Below, piece after piece: positions 46,129 through 59,300 of a stretch of 64,000 bases of DNA. The stretch comes from Cycas panzhihuaensis (taxonomy: Eukaryota; Cycadophyta): assembly GCA_023213395.1 (NCBI GenBank), contig CM041465.1, positions 119,419,741 to 119,483,740 of the forward strand, given 5' to 3'. The translations under genes and the position numbers were made by a program. The notes beneath the pieces were generated by a model. The model did not search any database and was not told the DNA's origin. It worked only from the letters and a program-made list of their open reading frames with translations. Each line of letters opens with the position of its first letter. Position 1 is the first letter of the stretch.

Positions 46129-48440
46129 TTGTACTACAGTCGTGTAGGGGTTGGTGGCTAAGGTGTGATGGGAAGGTGGGGGATATCCATAGAGGGCAAA
46201 AAACAGGGGCATTCTAATGGTTGAATGATATGAGGGGTCGTACCAATATTCAACTAGGGCTAGCCATGTTGTCCATTTATACTAGTGGTCAAATGCAAAA
46301 TAACATAAGTCAGTCTCTAGAGTTTTGTTAAGGACCTCTGTTTGGCCATTAGTTTATGGATGATATGTTGATCTCATATTAACTGATGTTCCTAAGTTAC
46401 TAAATAGCTCCTACCAGAAGGAGCTACTAAACATAAGATCACGATTGCACATGATAGTAAATGGGAAGCCATGCAAGTAAAATAGTATTTAGAGGTAAAT
46501 GTTAGATATGCGAGGCACCTTATATGAAGTGTGGATAGGTAGGAAGTGGGTATATTTTGTTAACTTATCAATGACTACTAAAAGAGAGTCATACCTGACA
46601 TATAATAGGAGTCTTGTAATAAAATCGATGGCAATATTTTCTTTTTTACCTTGTGAGATATATAAAGGTTAAAGGAGACTCAGTTGGGATTTCATATAAA
46701 CTTTGTTGCATTGGCACATGTCGCATTAAGAGACAAATGTGAGGATAGTGGATTTTATTATTGGCCAAAAGAAGTTAGATCAAATCCTACGATAAGTCTT
46801 GTTGAATATGGAATGGCCACCTAGTGGGGAAGAATTACATTTTGATAAAATCTTGAGAATGAAAGTTAAGTGAGGATGTATAAAGATGCAGTTTTAGTAT
46901 AATAAAATATTGTTATGGACAGACCAATCCTTGCATATATGGACCTTATCAGCTCAATGTGAAAAGTTTGATTGGGATTGGTTATATATGGCCAAATCTT
47001 GTATCTGTATCAGTTACAAGGATGAAATAACATGAATAGTGGGGTCCTCAGGGTGACAAGTGTTGTCATTAGACATAGGGGAGGGTAATCATAAGAGGGT
47101 ATATGCCACAACATTATCTTTCCCCTTTTTGTATGTAATTGTAAAGTCAAAAACTTGAAGGCAATCGACCTATTTGGCCTATTCTTCTGAGAGAACTGAT
47201 TGGTCCAATAGCCGACAAAGGCTATGATAATTAGTAAGGATAAAGAATTTTGAACCAAGTAGATATTATCGCCATTTTTCAACAACATGAAGGATGGCCT
47301 ATATATTTTTTTTGATAGGTGGATAGCCTATACTTATGTTCCTTGAGTTTTCTACTTTCAAAAGCTATAGGATGGAACTCCTATATTAAGATTGCACCTA
47401 GTTCAAATCTAGAGGCATTGTATTTTAATTAGAATGGGCAAGTAAAGTTTGGTGAGGCCAAAATTAGAGTGGTTTTCATGAATTCCTTAAGGTAGAGGAA
47501 GGCCTCATTGGTCAAGGGAGACCATTAAAAGGAATCTTTCCTACATAGGTTGGTTAAAGGGATGGTTAAGGTGGCATAATTTTAGATGAACTAATGATAA
47601 AATTTAGTAAGTCCTAGGAAGGCCCATAATTGGGTAAGAGTTTTAGGGGCTGTCTAATTAGTTATGATTAAAATTTTTTAAGAATCCACCTGAACCTTGT
47701 AGATAATATGATATAACTAAGGTATTATAGTTCAATTTTCCTAAACTCATATTTGGAAAGCTTGGCATATAACTTATTCTTGGCTAGGATTTGGAGAATA
47801 GTTTCTAAATGTGGGATATAAATCAGCATGTTTAAGCTCTAGATAAGAATATTGTCAAAGAAGGTGATGATAAATTTACATAGGTATGGGGAGAATATTT
47901 TATTCATAAGGACCTGGAAGGTAGCTAGAGCATTACACAAGCCAAAAGGCATGACTTGAAACTCAAAGTGGCCATGGTAGGTTTAGAAGGCTATTTTGTG
48001 TTGATCCTTTACCAGATGAAGATCTTATAATATCCTAACTATAGATTGAGTTTGGTAAAAATTGTAGCACTATGGATCTCATCTAATATGTCATTGATTC
48101 ATAGCATAGGGAACTTCTTTTTTATGGTGATTTTGTTTAATGTCTGATAATCAACATAAAGTTAGAAAGAGCCATTCTTTTTGCAAACTAGAACAATGGG
48201 TGTAGCATACATGCTTTTGCTAGGTTAAATGATATCCATGTCTATTAATTCCTTGGTGAGTTTTTCAATTTTATTTTTTTGGAAATATGAGTTCCTATAG
48301 GGTTGAAGACTAACTGGATCATGTGAATTTTGTAACTCAACAGTGTGATAGTAGCCTTAATCTGATGGGAGACTAACAGGTAGTGGAGCAAATATTGATT
48401 AGTAATGATTCAGTACTTGATAGATATCTAGGTGGATATC
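46129..48440 (-). pseudogene. element C pol, copy 2 (integrase, RNase H, RT)
   Basis: Aligns with 26992-29297 across its length at roughly 85-90% identity by eye. It begins at the shared TTGTACTACA word and carries the same landmarks: integrase core at 46400-46650, RNase H near 47100-47480, RT near 47490-48380 with FFDNIL at about 47845-47875. The tail and GPF/Y part of integrase is not repeated. Many stops. Confidence 0.85.
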
Positions 48441-48870
48441 TAATGGGGCCCAGATATTATTGAGATATATGATATACCCCACATCACCATTGAGTTGTTA
48501 GTGCATTCAGGTGGGTGAGATTATTTCATTAGGGGGGATTGTATCCTATAAAGTTTATGTGAGTGACCCATGTGATCTTTGAACATGATGAATGGGGTTG
48601 TAGTTGAGTTTTTGGTGTTATAGGTTCCTAGTGTCTAAAACTATTATACACCAAGAATTGTATTTGAACCACCTATAGACAAGGTATAAAAATCAAAGAC
48701 AAAGGTATATGTGCTAATGTGAATAGTAAGGTTTTTAATTATCCCCACACAGTAAATGGTATGATGACTAGGTAAGGAGCAGGTGAAGTCCATCCTAGGT
48801 TCTATATAAAGATTTAACTATCAAGCAATGGATATATTAATGAAATTTAGCAACATATTATCATCAATCA
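48441..48870 (-). pseudogene. element C protease, copy 2
   Basis: Aligns with 45721-46128 and extends further upstream. Near 48830-48880 the minus strand reads LIDDNMLLNFIN, in place of the usual LIDSGSTHNFI, so the active-site Ser-Gly is changed. Downstream, FVFDFYTLSIGG and NTILGV are recognisable. Confidence 0.72.
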
Positions 48871-50091
48871 AATGGTGATGGTGGTTTTTTAAAATATTCC
48901 TTTGACCTAGAGTGGTTCAATATATGAGGTAGAGGAAATAATTAATAAAGAAACTTTAGGTTTGGGATTAGGGGGAAGCTCATCAGTAGGTTGGTCTTGG
49001 GTTCATCATCATATTTGAGCTTAGGCTTGGGGTCATCTTCTAAAGATAAGTTAAGATCAATTGTAAATACCATCTTCCTGGCTTTGTAGATTCTACTATG
49101 ACAAGAGGTACAGTTTTCAGAGTATTGTATACAAAGGTCGACTTCTTAATGATGTTATACCTCTGCTAGAGTGATGCGAATGGATTTAGAGGATGGTTCC
49201 TTAGCATGACACTTGGGAGATATAGATGGAGGGTCTTCTAGTCACAGGCGAGATCGTTGGTAGTTAATTGGGTATAATCTTTGGGACCAGGCAGTGTCTT
49301 ATTGATAATTAACTTGTCACAATCGTTGAAACTAGGTGGAATCCTATCTAAATAAAGGAGGCCTTTCTATTGTAAATTACTTCAATAACTTTAGCTATGT
49401 TGATCGCATCCTTTAGAGTAGGTATGGATACAGTCTTTAAGTGCATTTAGATGTGCTCTTTGGGCTTGGATATTTATGTATCTATCTATGTTTCCTTATT
49501 AAGTTATTGATCAACCAAATTATATAAAGATTGAAACTCGTCTATGTATAATTCAATAGAGGCTACTTGCTTTAACCATGTCAATTGGGTGAAGAAGGAT
49601 TAGTCCCAAGTATCTTCATATTGCTGAAAGAAACTCGTAGAGAAGTGGGCCTAAGATTAACTAGAGGGGTACTCTTACTTCTACCATTAGAACTAATGGC
49701 GCACCTTTCTATCTAAGTGGATTGAAGTAAATATAAGATGATTGTTGACTAACATGGGGTTGAGTATAAAGTAGGACTTTAATTTATTGATCCAACTTCA
49801 TACATTATCCTTATTAAGGTTAGGATCAAATACAGGGATGTTGATCTTATGGGGAAACAATTATTGCATATGTGGAAGTAAAATTGGCATTTATTGTAGT
49901 GTGGGGCTAACTAAAGTGGAGAGGCTTGGTAAATTTGTAGATGTAAGAGTTAACATATTTGTTTTAACTTTCACTACTTCATTTTTAACCTATTGATGCA
50001 TGGCAACTAGCTCTTACCTAACTTCTTACTGAAAGTTTATGACTTGCGTCTCGAGTATAGAAATTTTATGAATGTTACTTAGAGAAGCCAT
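48871..50091 (-). pseudogene. element C gag
   Basis: Minus-strand ATG at 50091 (MASLSNIHKISILETQVINF, then a stop). The zinc-knuckle region near 49080-49170 reads VDLCIQYSENCTSCHS and ARKMVFTIDL, a decayed counterpart of GLCIKCAEKW...MVFTIDL in element B. Stops throughout. Confidence 0.7.
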
Positions 50092-51423
50092 GACAAATGA
50101 AGAAAAGGTTTAAAGAGGCGAGAATAGATAGAAAGAAAGGAAAATGTACGAAGTAGAAAAGATCAAGAAAGAATAGGCTTGAAGAATTGAGGAGTTATTA
50201 TAGGGAAGAGAAAGGGGTAAAGAGGGGGAATTGGAGTGTCTATAGCCTATTGACCCTAAAAATTACATAAGTAGGACACCTAGTCCATTTGAATGGGTAT
50301 AAAAAGCTCGTCAAAATGGGGTACATGAGATTTAAGGTGCATTTTTTATGGTAAGGCCCATTGATAACCTGATGACTAAGAAGCGTAAAAGTTATTTGCA
50401 AGAACAAACCTAGTGCAAAATAACCATCATAACGTGTTGATCAAAAGAAGGTATATGAATGTTAATGGTACTTTTTTTTATAATAGACTTGTATCATTAA
50501 GCATGACTTAGTGGAGTACTTTTTTTTTTACTGTGAGTCTAACTGTGCTGGCAATTTTTGAATTCAAGTAGTATTTTGGGAGTGACCACTTATTTTACTT
50601 TTTCTTCTTCTCTTATTTTAGTTTTTTTTTTAAATAATTAAATGTTATGTCTTGAGATCTAAATTAGGAAGTTGAGCATATGCAATAGGGTACAAGTAAT
50701 ACAAGATGTCGTACTAACCACTAGACAAGGTATGCTTGGTCTTATAAGCTTGCCAAAAAACTTCTTATGCAGAAGTTCAGGGTAGGTAGCTCTGTGGCAC
50801 TAACTGCTTACCACTACACTATAAGACTTTGACAGTCAGTAGGTTGCCTATGTTCGGAAGGGCTTAGGACCTATAAGGGTCCTCTTATATACTCAAAGGT
50901 ACCTGGAGGTATAATTTCATATCTAGGTTCTATTTGAGGCTTGGTTAAGGAGTGTTATCTTCAGTCCTTCACATAAGGGGCAAAAAACCCATAATGCGCT
51001 TAGCTAGAATGATAAATCCATGCGATTTTTAAAGGCTCCCAATACAGGATCTCTACCTAACTACTTAGGTAGCCACCATGGGGAGTCATCTACTTAGCAA
51101 AGAGGGGTGGGAAGGAGAAAGGGTAGCCGCTAAGCAGAGTTATCTACCTTTAGATTGACAACACGATACAGAAATTGAAAAAAATAAATTGAACTTAAAA
51201 TGAATGCAAGGCAAAAATAAAGTGCTAGGTGTTACCTAAAGGAAGAAATTTTCCTTTTCTAATGACTCATGATTTGTGTTAGTTCTATTCCCTAATCTCC
51301 ATAGAGAGAGTACTAAGAGAAGGTCTTTCCTCGATCTCTACTTTAATAGAGAAAGTACTCGATTTGGCAGAAAAAATAAAAAGATTTTTCAACCTATTGA
51401 ATACTTTTCATAGTTATGAACAT
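50092..51423 (-). other. element C untranslated leader
   Basis: Non-coding. Aligns with 9189-10514 of element B, including the CTAACTACTT and TCCATAGAGAGAGTACTAAG blocks, here present once. On the minus strand, words like TCTAGTGGTTAGTACG (near 50725) resemble a tRNA A box. No gene. Confidence 0.65.
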
Positions 51424-51436
51424 GGCTCTAATACCA
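51424..51436 (-). other. element C primer-binding site
   Basis: The minus strand reads TGGTATTAGAGCC, one mismatch from the initiator tRNA-Met site, 2 nt from the LTR. Confidence 0.85.
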
Positions 51437-51438
51437 TT

Positions 51439-51853
51439 TGGGATAATTCTTCTCATAGGTGCTCCTTGAGACAATAGAAAAATAATAATTCATAACCACT
51501 TTATTCTAATCAATAAGAGCAAATAGATTATCAAAGAGTTTCATAAAGCACAAGAGCATCAATTGATCACCAAAGGAAGAGTATCAAAGTACAATCTTTT
51601 ATAAGAGTAATATTAAGCTAACTCTCTTTTACAATCTATGACCCTTATATAAACAAAATAGGGTCCTTTCCAAGCAATCCTATTGGTGGCCTGAGCGGCT
51701 TTACATTCTATTAGATAATTAAATGGCCTTACATTCCATTGGCCAACTTATTAACCTATACATAAGGTTCTATAACTAACCTTATCACTTAACCTTATGG
51801 TAGCTCTCTACTTATTAATGCTTTACATAATTTAGTAAGATGAGTTTGTAACA
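51439..51853 (-). repeat. element C 5' LTR
   Basis: 415 bp, pairs with 26032-26433. Begins TGGGATAATTCTTC and ends GTTTGTAACA on the plus strand. Confidence 0.88.
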
Positions 51854-54800
51854 TAAGTAGTGTATTATTCAAAAGCCTTTAAGCTAAGCATAGGGTGGTC
51901 TTAACTCTTAACATCTAAAAGTTAAGCAAGAGAGAAGAGCTTAGGGTGAGAGTAGTTATGACCTTGGGACTTGTTGTAGTGACCATCCTATAAACCTTCC
52001 TTTAGAGGGACCTGGGACACTGTAAAATGTGATGCCCCTTTTGATCTATCATCTTCAATAGGTGAGAGAGCTCCATGTATGCATTTTGAGCTTAGATGTT
52101 AATATGAAGAACACAACTAGAGAGAATTATTAGAAATAATTCAAATAGTAAGCGAGTTAGGGGGAGATTTATTAAGAAAAATAACATCATTTCTAATCTT
52201 TCATATAGTGCCTAAGGAAATTTATCCACTTTTCTTGTGGATTTTCTTCTAGTTAAAGGTATTTTTGTAGCATATTAACTATTGAGAGATGTGCATGATG
52301 AGATATAGAAATATAACGAGATGAAGTAGAAATTGATGATGCAGGTAAACTGGTAATTCCATCAGTCAAAATGAAATCGGTAGTAGACATGTATAAGGTA
52401 AGATGTGGCATGATTAATTGAAAAATAGAGGTATGTAAAACTCCTAGGCATAGTGATATTTAAGTGACAAAGATGATTTGATGATTGTGGTAGTATATTA
52501 TTGATGTAATAATAAGGCATAAAATGAGATTTGACATTATTAAGGGCATATATGATAAAATTAAGGCTATTGCCTTTATTGTTTGAAGATTCATTTGATA
52601 TTCATTTATGAGACCATTTGTAAAATGATGAAACCCATTCAATTCCATTTCACCCTAGTTCTAATATATGACCAAGGCCTTATTTAGGCCCATTTGTGAT
52701 GTTTAATTTATTTCTGTTTGTTTTTATTCAAAAGTTTCTATTTTTTGTTTTAAGGTTTAAAGTATATTGTCTAATCTACCCTATGAAAGGTGTGTGGAGG
52801 AGTTGGAGCTATCAAACTAAAGACACCCACCAATTGTATAAATAACATAAGTCAATGCCTAGAAATTTGAGTTAAATAGCATGTGGATCTCACACAAATA
52901 TCTATTTCCTACAAATCATGTGAAGACATAAGAAGAATCCACTATGAATGATTGAAGAAAACCATATGCCCTCCACAAAGAAGCTCACATGGAGCCTACA
53001 CAAACCTTTATCGAACAAGTCGTGTAAGCCCTATGCAAAGGTTGTGACTACCCTACCCACACATAACACTATCTTCTCTTCACATCATACTAAGGTTAGA
53101 TGATATGAAGATAAAAATAAAGACATCTAAGCCATTGCAGCTAGCCACTGAGATGAAAAAGAAGTTATGCTTTAAATGTAGTTCAAAGAAGAGATCTAGT
53201 GAGATAAACCCTTGCATAGCCATAAAGGAGATCAATCCCTACATAGTCATCCACCAAAGAAAAAAGCCATGAAGAAGAAAACACAACTAACACTTGTAAC
53301 CACTACCATGCTATCCATCCACTAGAGAAACATCCATGGAAGCCATGTCATGTCACGTCAAATGGAGATCAAATACTAAATGCAAAGCCACTACTATGAA
53401 TAATTAGTCACCCAAAGGGATCAAACGTATGAGTTTAAGATTGATTTAGAAATGAATTAATATGCAAATAATTTATTTTTATAGCATAAAAAATCTTTCA
53501 AATGATCTTAAAAATTAAATTATATTTGATAAATTTTAAGATCTGTAAGCACCCCCTTCCTAAGTGATTTAGTAAGTGGTCACATGAAGGAGTCCATGAT
53601 CAAGGGCTATCGACAAGAGAGGCAAACTTTAAATTTGATTAAACCAAATTAGATAATTTTTATAAAATTAAAAATTATAAACAAAATTAAATTTTATTTT
53701 AAAATTTGCTAATTATTTGTTAAGGATCTTGTAAAATTTGAGACATATTAATACATTTTATACCATAACTTTTCGCTAACATGTCATAATCAAGTGTTAT
53801 TAGTTGCATTAGAAAGATAATTTTGAGACAATCGAAACAAACAGTTGTAAGACATATTTTAGATATTAAAAGATAGATATATTAATGGGTGAAGTTGATT
53901 AAAATACTCTTAACCTTATAAAAGATACATTTTATAACCTTAAAATGAATAGATATTTTAATGTTTTCAAAGGCTTCGAATATGATAATGTAGTTATTTT
54001 TTATTGGTGAAGAACCAAAAAAGATGTTTCATTTAAAAGTGAATAATTTTTGGCTCATTTATGATATTTAAAGGCTCATGATAGATGGAAAACATATGAA
54101 GTGAGATATACTTGATGTGAAAATGATATAAGAATATTCTTCATATACTGGATATGTAAAATCACCCTTAAAAATTTTACCATTTGGTTTAGTATAAGTT
54201 CACATTACTAAATAAATAAATAGATTATTAGTTTAAATAATTTTCTGAATGGATAAATATGAACACTTGTTTGATGAAAATGACACCACTTGATATTTAT
54301 AAAAGGCCCAATTTGATTATTTTTAGAGAGATAAATAGATTGAAAGAGAATTCCACCTATTTATGAGACAAGGAGAGAAGTCTAATATGTTTTTTTAATG
54401 ATATACTAAATTAATTATTAATATTATCTAACTAATAATAAACTATTAAAGTTATCTAGTAGAAAGTTTATTTATATTTATCAATAAGAAATCTAACTAG
54501 ATATGTATGACAAGAGGCATGAAAACAAATTATTTATGCTAACTTATTATAGCTAACTTGTGTTGACCAAGTGGTTCAATTTATTTCTAGAGTTAATTAT
54601 TTTTTAAGTATTAATTTGATAATGTTATTATTGAATAATGGTTTCCAAAAGAAAGTTATAAGTATGCAAGTGAGAAAGCACACAAAAAGAAATCTTATAT
54701 ATAAGAGGCAAGTAAAGATTTCATAAGCTACTCTTGCACAATACACTTGATTGTGTTCTTCTATCTTATACATAAGAGGTGGGGTTATGTTACTCTTGTA

Positions 54801-55176
54801 ATAAGTAATTTGAAAGCTAATGAACCATGTATTTGAAATAGTTACCTAAAAATTAGAAATTACAGAGTTTAGTTACCTATATATTTTGGTAGATGGTTAA
54901 TATCTTATATAGACCTAATAATTAATTTATTTGTTGATTGATTTAATGATTAAGTTAATAGATATTTAAAAGCAGCTTTATAGGCAAAGATATGAAGATA
55001 TTTAGGAAAATACTTCATATATTGGTTGATGTTGATGTTTGGAGGATGTTAATGATGGTTGATATTTACAAGTTGGTTATTCACACTTAGCCACTAATGG
55101 TTATAAATGATTACATATAGGTTTTTATAGGTTAATGGTTATATAGGTATACAAGTTAATATTTGTAGAAGACAAA
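51854..55176. other. A+T-rich stretch, nothing recognised
   Basis: No open frame with family features on either strand. The 62-codon frame at 52460-52648 has random composition. No tRNA, no clear LTR pair and no long internal repeat seen. Confidence 0.6.
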
Positions 55177-56277
55177 CATGATGATATGATGATTTATAGG
55201 TTATAAGTGATGATACAAATACAGGTTATAAGATCAAACAAATATAAAGATAATGAAATACAAGGAAATAAAGACTTGAAGATAAATATTTGAAGATATT
55301 AAACATGAAGATAAAATATTAGAATATGTGAATTAATCATATATGTAATGTTTAATATTAATGATGTGACATATACACAAAGCTACACACATTCATGTAA
55401 AAATACTATTAGATAATATAATAGTTCAATAGAAACTATAAGTTACTCATGAGGTGAATATTGATATAAATGTATACACATACCACTTGAAAACTTGAGA
55501 AAGGTCTAAGACCTAGAGATGTATTCATTTTGATCATTAAGAGTAGCTCCAATCTTTATATTCTCCTATGATTTTTTCCATGTTAGGTTTTCCACATATA
55601 AATCTATTGTCTCTCTTATGGTGATATTTATTAGTGCATGCTTTATTTTTTTGATACTTCACATTCATGTTATTTTATTATATGTGTACATTCTTCACAA
55701 GATAATTTAGTCGTTATATATATATATATATATATATATACATGATGATATGATGATTTATAGGTTATAAGTGATGATACAAATACAGGTTATAAGATCC
55801 AACAAATATAAAGATAATGAAGTACAAGGAAATAAAGACTTGAAGATAAATATTTGAAGACATTAAACATGAAGACAAAATATTAGAATATGTGAATTAA
55901 TCATATATATAATGTTTAATATTAATGATGTGACACATACACAAACCCACACACATTCATGTAAAAATACTATTAGATAATATAATAGTTCAATAGAAAC
56001 TATAAGTTACTCATGAGGTGAATATTGATATAAATGTATACACATACCACTTGAAAACTTGAGAAAGGTTTAAGACCTGGAGATGTATTCATTTTGATCA
56101 TTAAGAGTAGCTCCAATCTTTATATTCTCCTATGATTTTTTCCATGTTAGGTTTTCCATATATAAATCTATTGTCTCTCTTATGGTGATATTTATTAGTG
56201 TATGTTTTATTTTTTTGATACTTCACATTCATGTTATTTCATTATATGTGTACATTCTTCATGAGATAATTTAGTCG

Positions 56278-56318
<41 letters not shown>
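55177..56318. repeat. tandem duplication, two copies of about 565 bp, each ending in (TA)n
   Basis: Copy 1 is 55177-55740 and copy 2 is 55741-56318. Both start CATGATGATATGATGATTTA and end in a TA run (55715-55740 and 56279-56318). I count about 17 differences outside the TA run, mostly transitions, so about 97% identity by eye. Much younger than the LTR elements in this window. Confidence 0.92.
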
Positions 56319-56322
<4 letters not shown>

Positions 56323-56381
56323 ATGTTATGGTATACTCTAAATTCTAAATTGGCATTAGAGGAAATTTATATATTTTAACA

Positions 56382-56392
56382 TGGTATTAGAG
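56382..56392 (+). other. primer-binding-site-like motif
   Basis: TGGTATTAGAG follows TTTTAACA, as at the inner end of a 5' LTR. If real, the duplicated block just upstream lies inside an LTR of a fifth element on the plus strand. No partner LTR was found in the window. Confidence 0.35.
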
Positions 56393-59300
56393 AGATTTTA
56401 TATTTCTAATAAGTGGGAGTAAAATAGTAAGGTGGTATCAAACTTAAGGTAGAAGAGTCAGGTATAAATAGTGCTACTATTTAGGAATATGGAGGTGGAA
56501 GAGGAGGGGTACCTTGGGAAGACATCACCTACTAAGATTGGGGTATAAAAGAGGTAATGCCAATACTATGTATAAATAAGTAAGTAGTCTAAGCAAAAGT
56601 AGATGAGTTGGGATCAACATTAGGATTAAACATGGTTTAAATCTAAGTAAGGTTAGAGGAACTAAGGATAAAGGCTAAAAAAAGCTTTTAAAAGCATGCC
56701 CTTAAAGCAATAACAGTTTTCGAGGACTTCTTTGGTACATAGATAGGGTAAGGGCCTATATAGGTGACCTAGGACTAATTAGTAGGATAAGACTAAGCAA
56801 CAAGCATAAGGTCAGGTAGGGTGTCATAGGATGAGATAGTCTCAATAATAAGGGTAGGGGAACCCATAGAGTTTTGGTAGAGGGGATAGTATTCAAAAGA
56901 GAAGTAAGACCCATCGAGACCACTCAGGAAAGGGATATGAGCATCATAATGATCAATGTCTTATGACTAATCTAAGACCTAGGTATAGTGAAGATCCTAG
57001 GTATGATAGGGGTCAATGATCCACTTAAGAGGAGATAGCTCCACCATTGAGTTATGCTCGTTAGGGGATGGGTTAAGAGGTAAAGGTAAAACTAGATCAA
57101 GAGAAGGAAGACCATGCATGCTTCAAGAGAATCGAGGCATCTAAGGGACTACTCTAAAAGAAAGGAATGAGGCCTAAATAAGGTACACACTTGAATACTA
57201 ACTCAATACAAAGGATGGCATGGGATACTCACAAGCCTCAAAATGTCCTAATCATATGAGTTTCCCTATGGTAAAGGCCTAAAGTGAAGAGAGGGGGATT
57301 AGTTAATGATGTATCACCAACTCAAGTTGGTAAGTCCCTAGTATGGTTATTAATGAATGCCAATGGGTAAGAATAAGAGGTCACTCATATAACTTAACAA
57401 GTAATCTAGGGTAATAATATTATATAAGAGGGGTAAAATTAAACTCTCACTTAAGGTACTTGTGTATCTCATGAATGAAAGTGCAGAGTCTAAAGGTAAT
57501 ATATATTAGTTCTAATGTATGTGTGCATATATTAGGAAATGAAGTGTGGGGGGGTTAAGAGAAAGAAGTCTCTAAACTAATCAATTAACTAAGCTATCAA
57601 CTCACTAGTTTAGCATGAAAGTAAGCAAATGATACACAATAATTCATAACATAAAGTAAAATCTACCTAATCTAACTGTAGAAAAAATAAAAATAAAAGT
57701 AAGTTAATGTAATTAATAGGTATCCTTGAAAGGACCAAACAATATCCAATAAAAGGCTCCTAGAGTCTAAGAGGGATGTCAGGGCATATATACCCCCAAT
57801 TAGAGATGAACATACGTGCTTAGTCCTAGAGTACTATTCTCCCTTAAGAATATCTAACCTATCTTATCCTACACTCTAACATAACCTACATTGAGACTTA
57901 ATTTTAAAAATAGGAAGGGACTTCCTAGAAGAGAGGTAAGGAGGAGTAAGACCCTAGATTAATAACCCTATTAGGGGTCAACCACTGGGGACTCGTCATT
58001 CTAATAATAATGCACACCCTCTACAATGGTAAAAAGTCTAAAAGTGCCCATATCCAACTTCACCCAAGCCTTTGAAACTATCATTAGGGTGAAATAAAGA
58101 AGAAGAAGCCACTCTTAATGGGAGTTGCCTACTCAAAACATGGCATAGAAGACTTGACCCACCTTAGATGCAAGGTCACCTATCTTGTCTTGTGGTGAAA
58201 TATGAATAGAGAATGTGATGACCCCTTGTTTTAATGGTGAAACCCTATCCTAGAAATAAGACTAAGGGGTAAATAACATATGCTTGATTGTAACTATGTG
58301 TACTTTTATTTGTATGTAAAGAGCAAATAATGCCTAGTCTAAATATAAACTTTTAGCACTGTAGATTTAAAGGCTTGTAACATTGCAAGCCCCCTCTACT
58401 CCAATTGGCTAACCAATGATCACATACCAAATGTAATGCAAATGCATTTCTTTTCCTTTTATTTTTTATTTTTTAATTTTCAATTAATCTACATGTAAAA
58501 AAAAAGGAGGGTAGGTGAACATATAAACATGTATGCAAGAAAACTAAACTCTTCTCTCTCTTTTTTTTTCTTAAAGTAAATAAATAAAAAAGAAATGAAA
58601 ATATTTTCTTTTTATTTTGAAAACAAACCAAAAAAGAAATGAAAGTCTTCTCTCTCTCTCTCTCTCTCTCTCTCTAGAAGTAAATGAAAAAAAAAATGTG
58701 AGAAGAAGAGAAATTCTTAGAATATGCCTATAAGACCCCAAAATAGATTGCCATATCTCATCTTTACTACTTCTTATTTAGCCCCTCATGCTTTCAAAAT
58801 TATTCAATGGAAAAAATAATAAGTGGAGTATATGCAAATTAAAACAAATCTATGTAAAATGTGATAATATTTTTGTTTGCTAGATTAAATTAAAATAGAA
58901 AAAAGTTTATAAATTATAAGAAAATGAGTTTTAAACATAATTTTAAAATGTATACCTTTGAAAGCTTCATGGTGAAAATTTGGTAGCATTTCTACTATCC
59001 TATAGGCACCTTTCTAATTATGGGAAGGAAGATAGAGAAGAAAACAAAACTCCAACATGTAATTATTCAAAGCCTACAAGTAAATGAGGTTGGGATCTGC
59101 CTCTACCAATTGTCAACTTAGTTTTAAAGAAAAATATATATGTATACTAAAAAACTTAAAATTAAATGCAATGAAAGATAAGTAAATTTGTTTATGGATG
59201 TATTAAATAATAGTGAGAGCCTCAAAATGGCAAGGTTGTCACCACATATAAATCTCATAGTGTCTATGGGTCCTCTAATAACTTTTTAAATATTTATAAG

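Larger units (their letters stand above)
26032..51853 (-). mobile_element. Ty3/gypsy LTR retrotransposon C, rearranged and interrupted
   Basis: Direct LTRs at 26032-26433 and 51439-51853; TAAGC precedes the left one and TAAGT follows the right one (4 of 5 target bases equal). Minus-strand primer site at 51424-51436 and purine tract at 26434. Between them the minus strand has gag and leader (48870-51423) and two copies of the protease-to-integrase part. The two copies (26992-29297 plus 45721-46128, and 46129-48860) form a tandem duplication. The Tat-like element D sits in the copy nearer the 3' LTR. Without element D the unit is about 9.4 kb. It is inactive. Confidence 0.88.
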
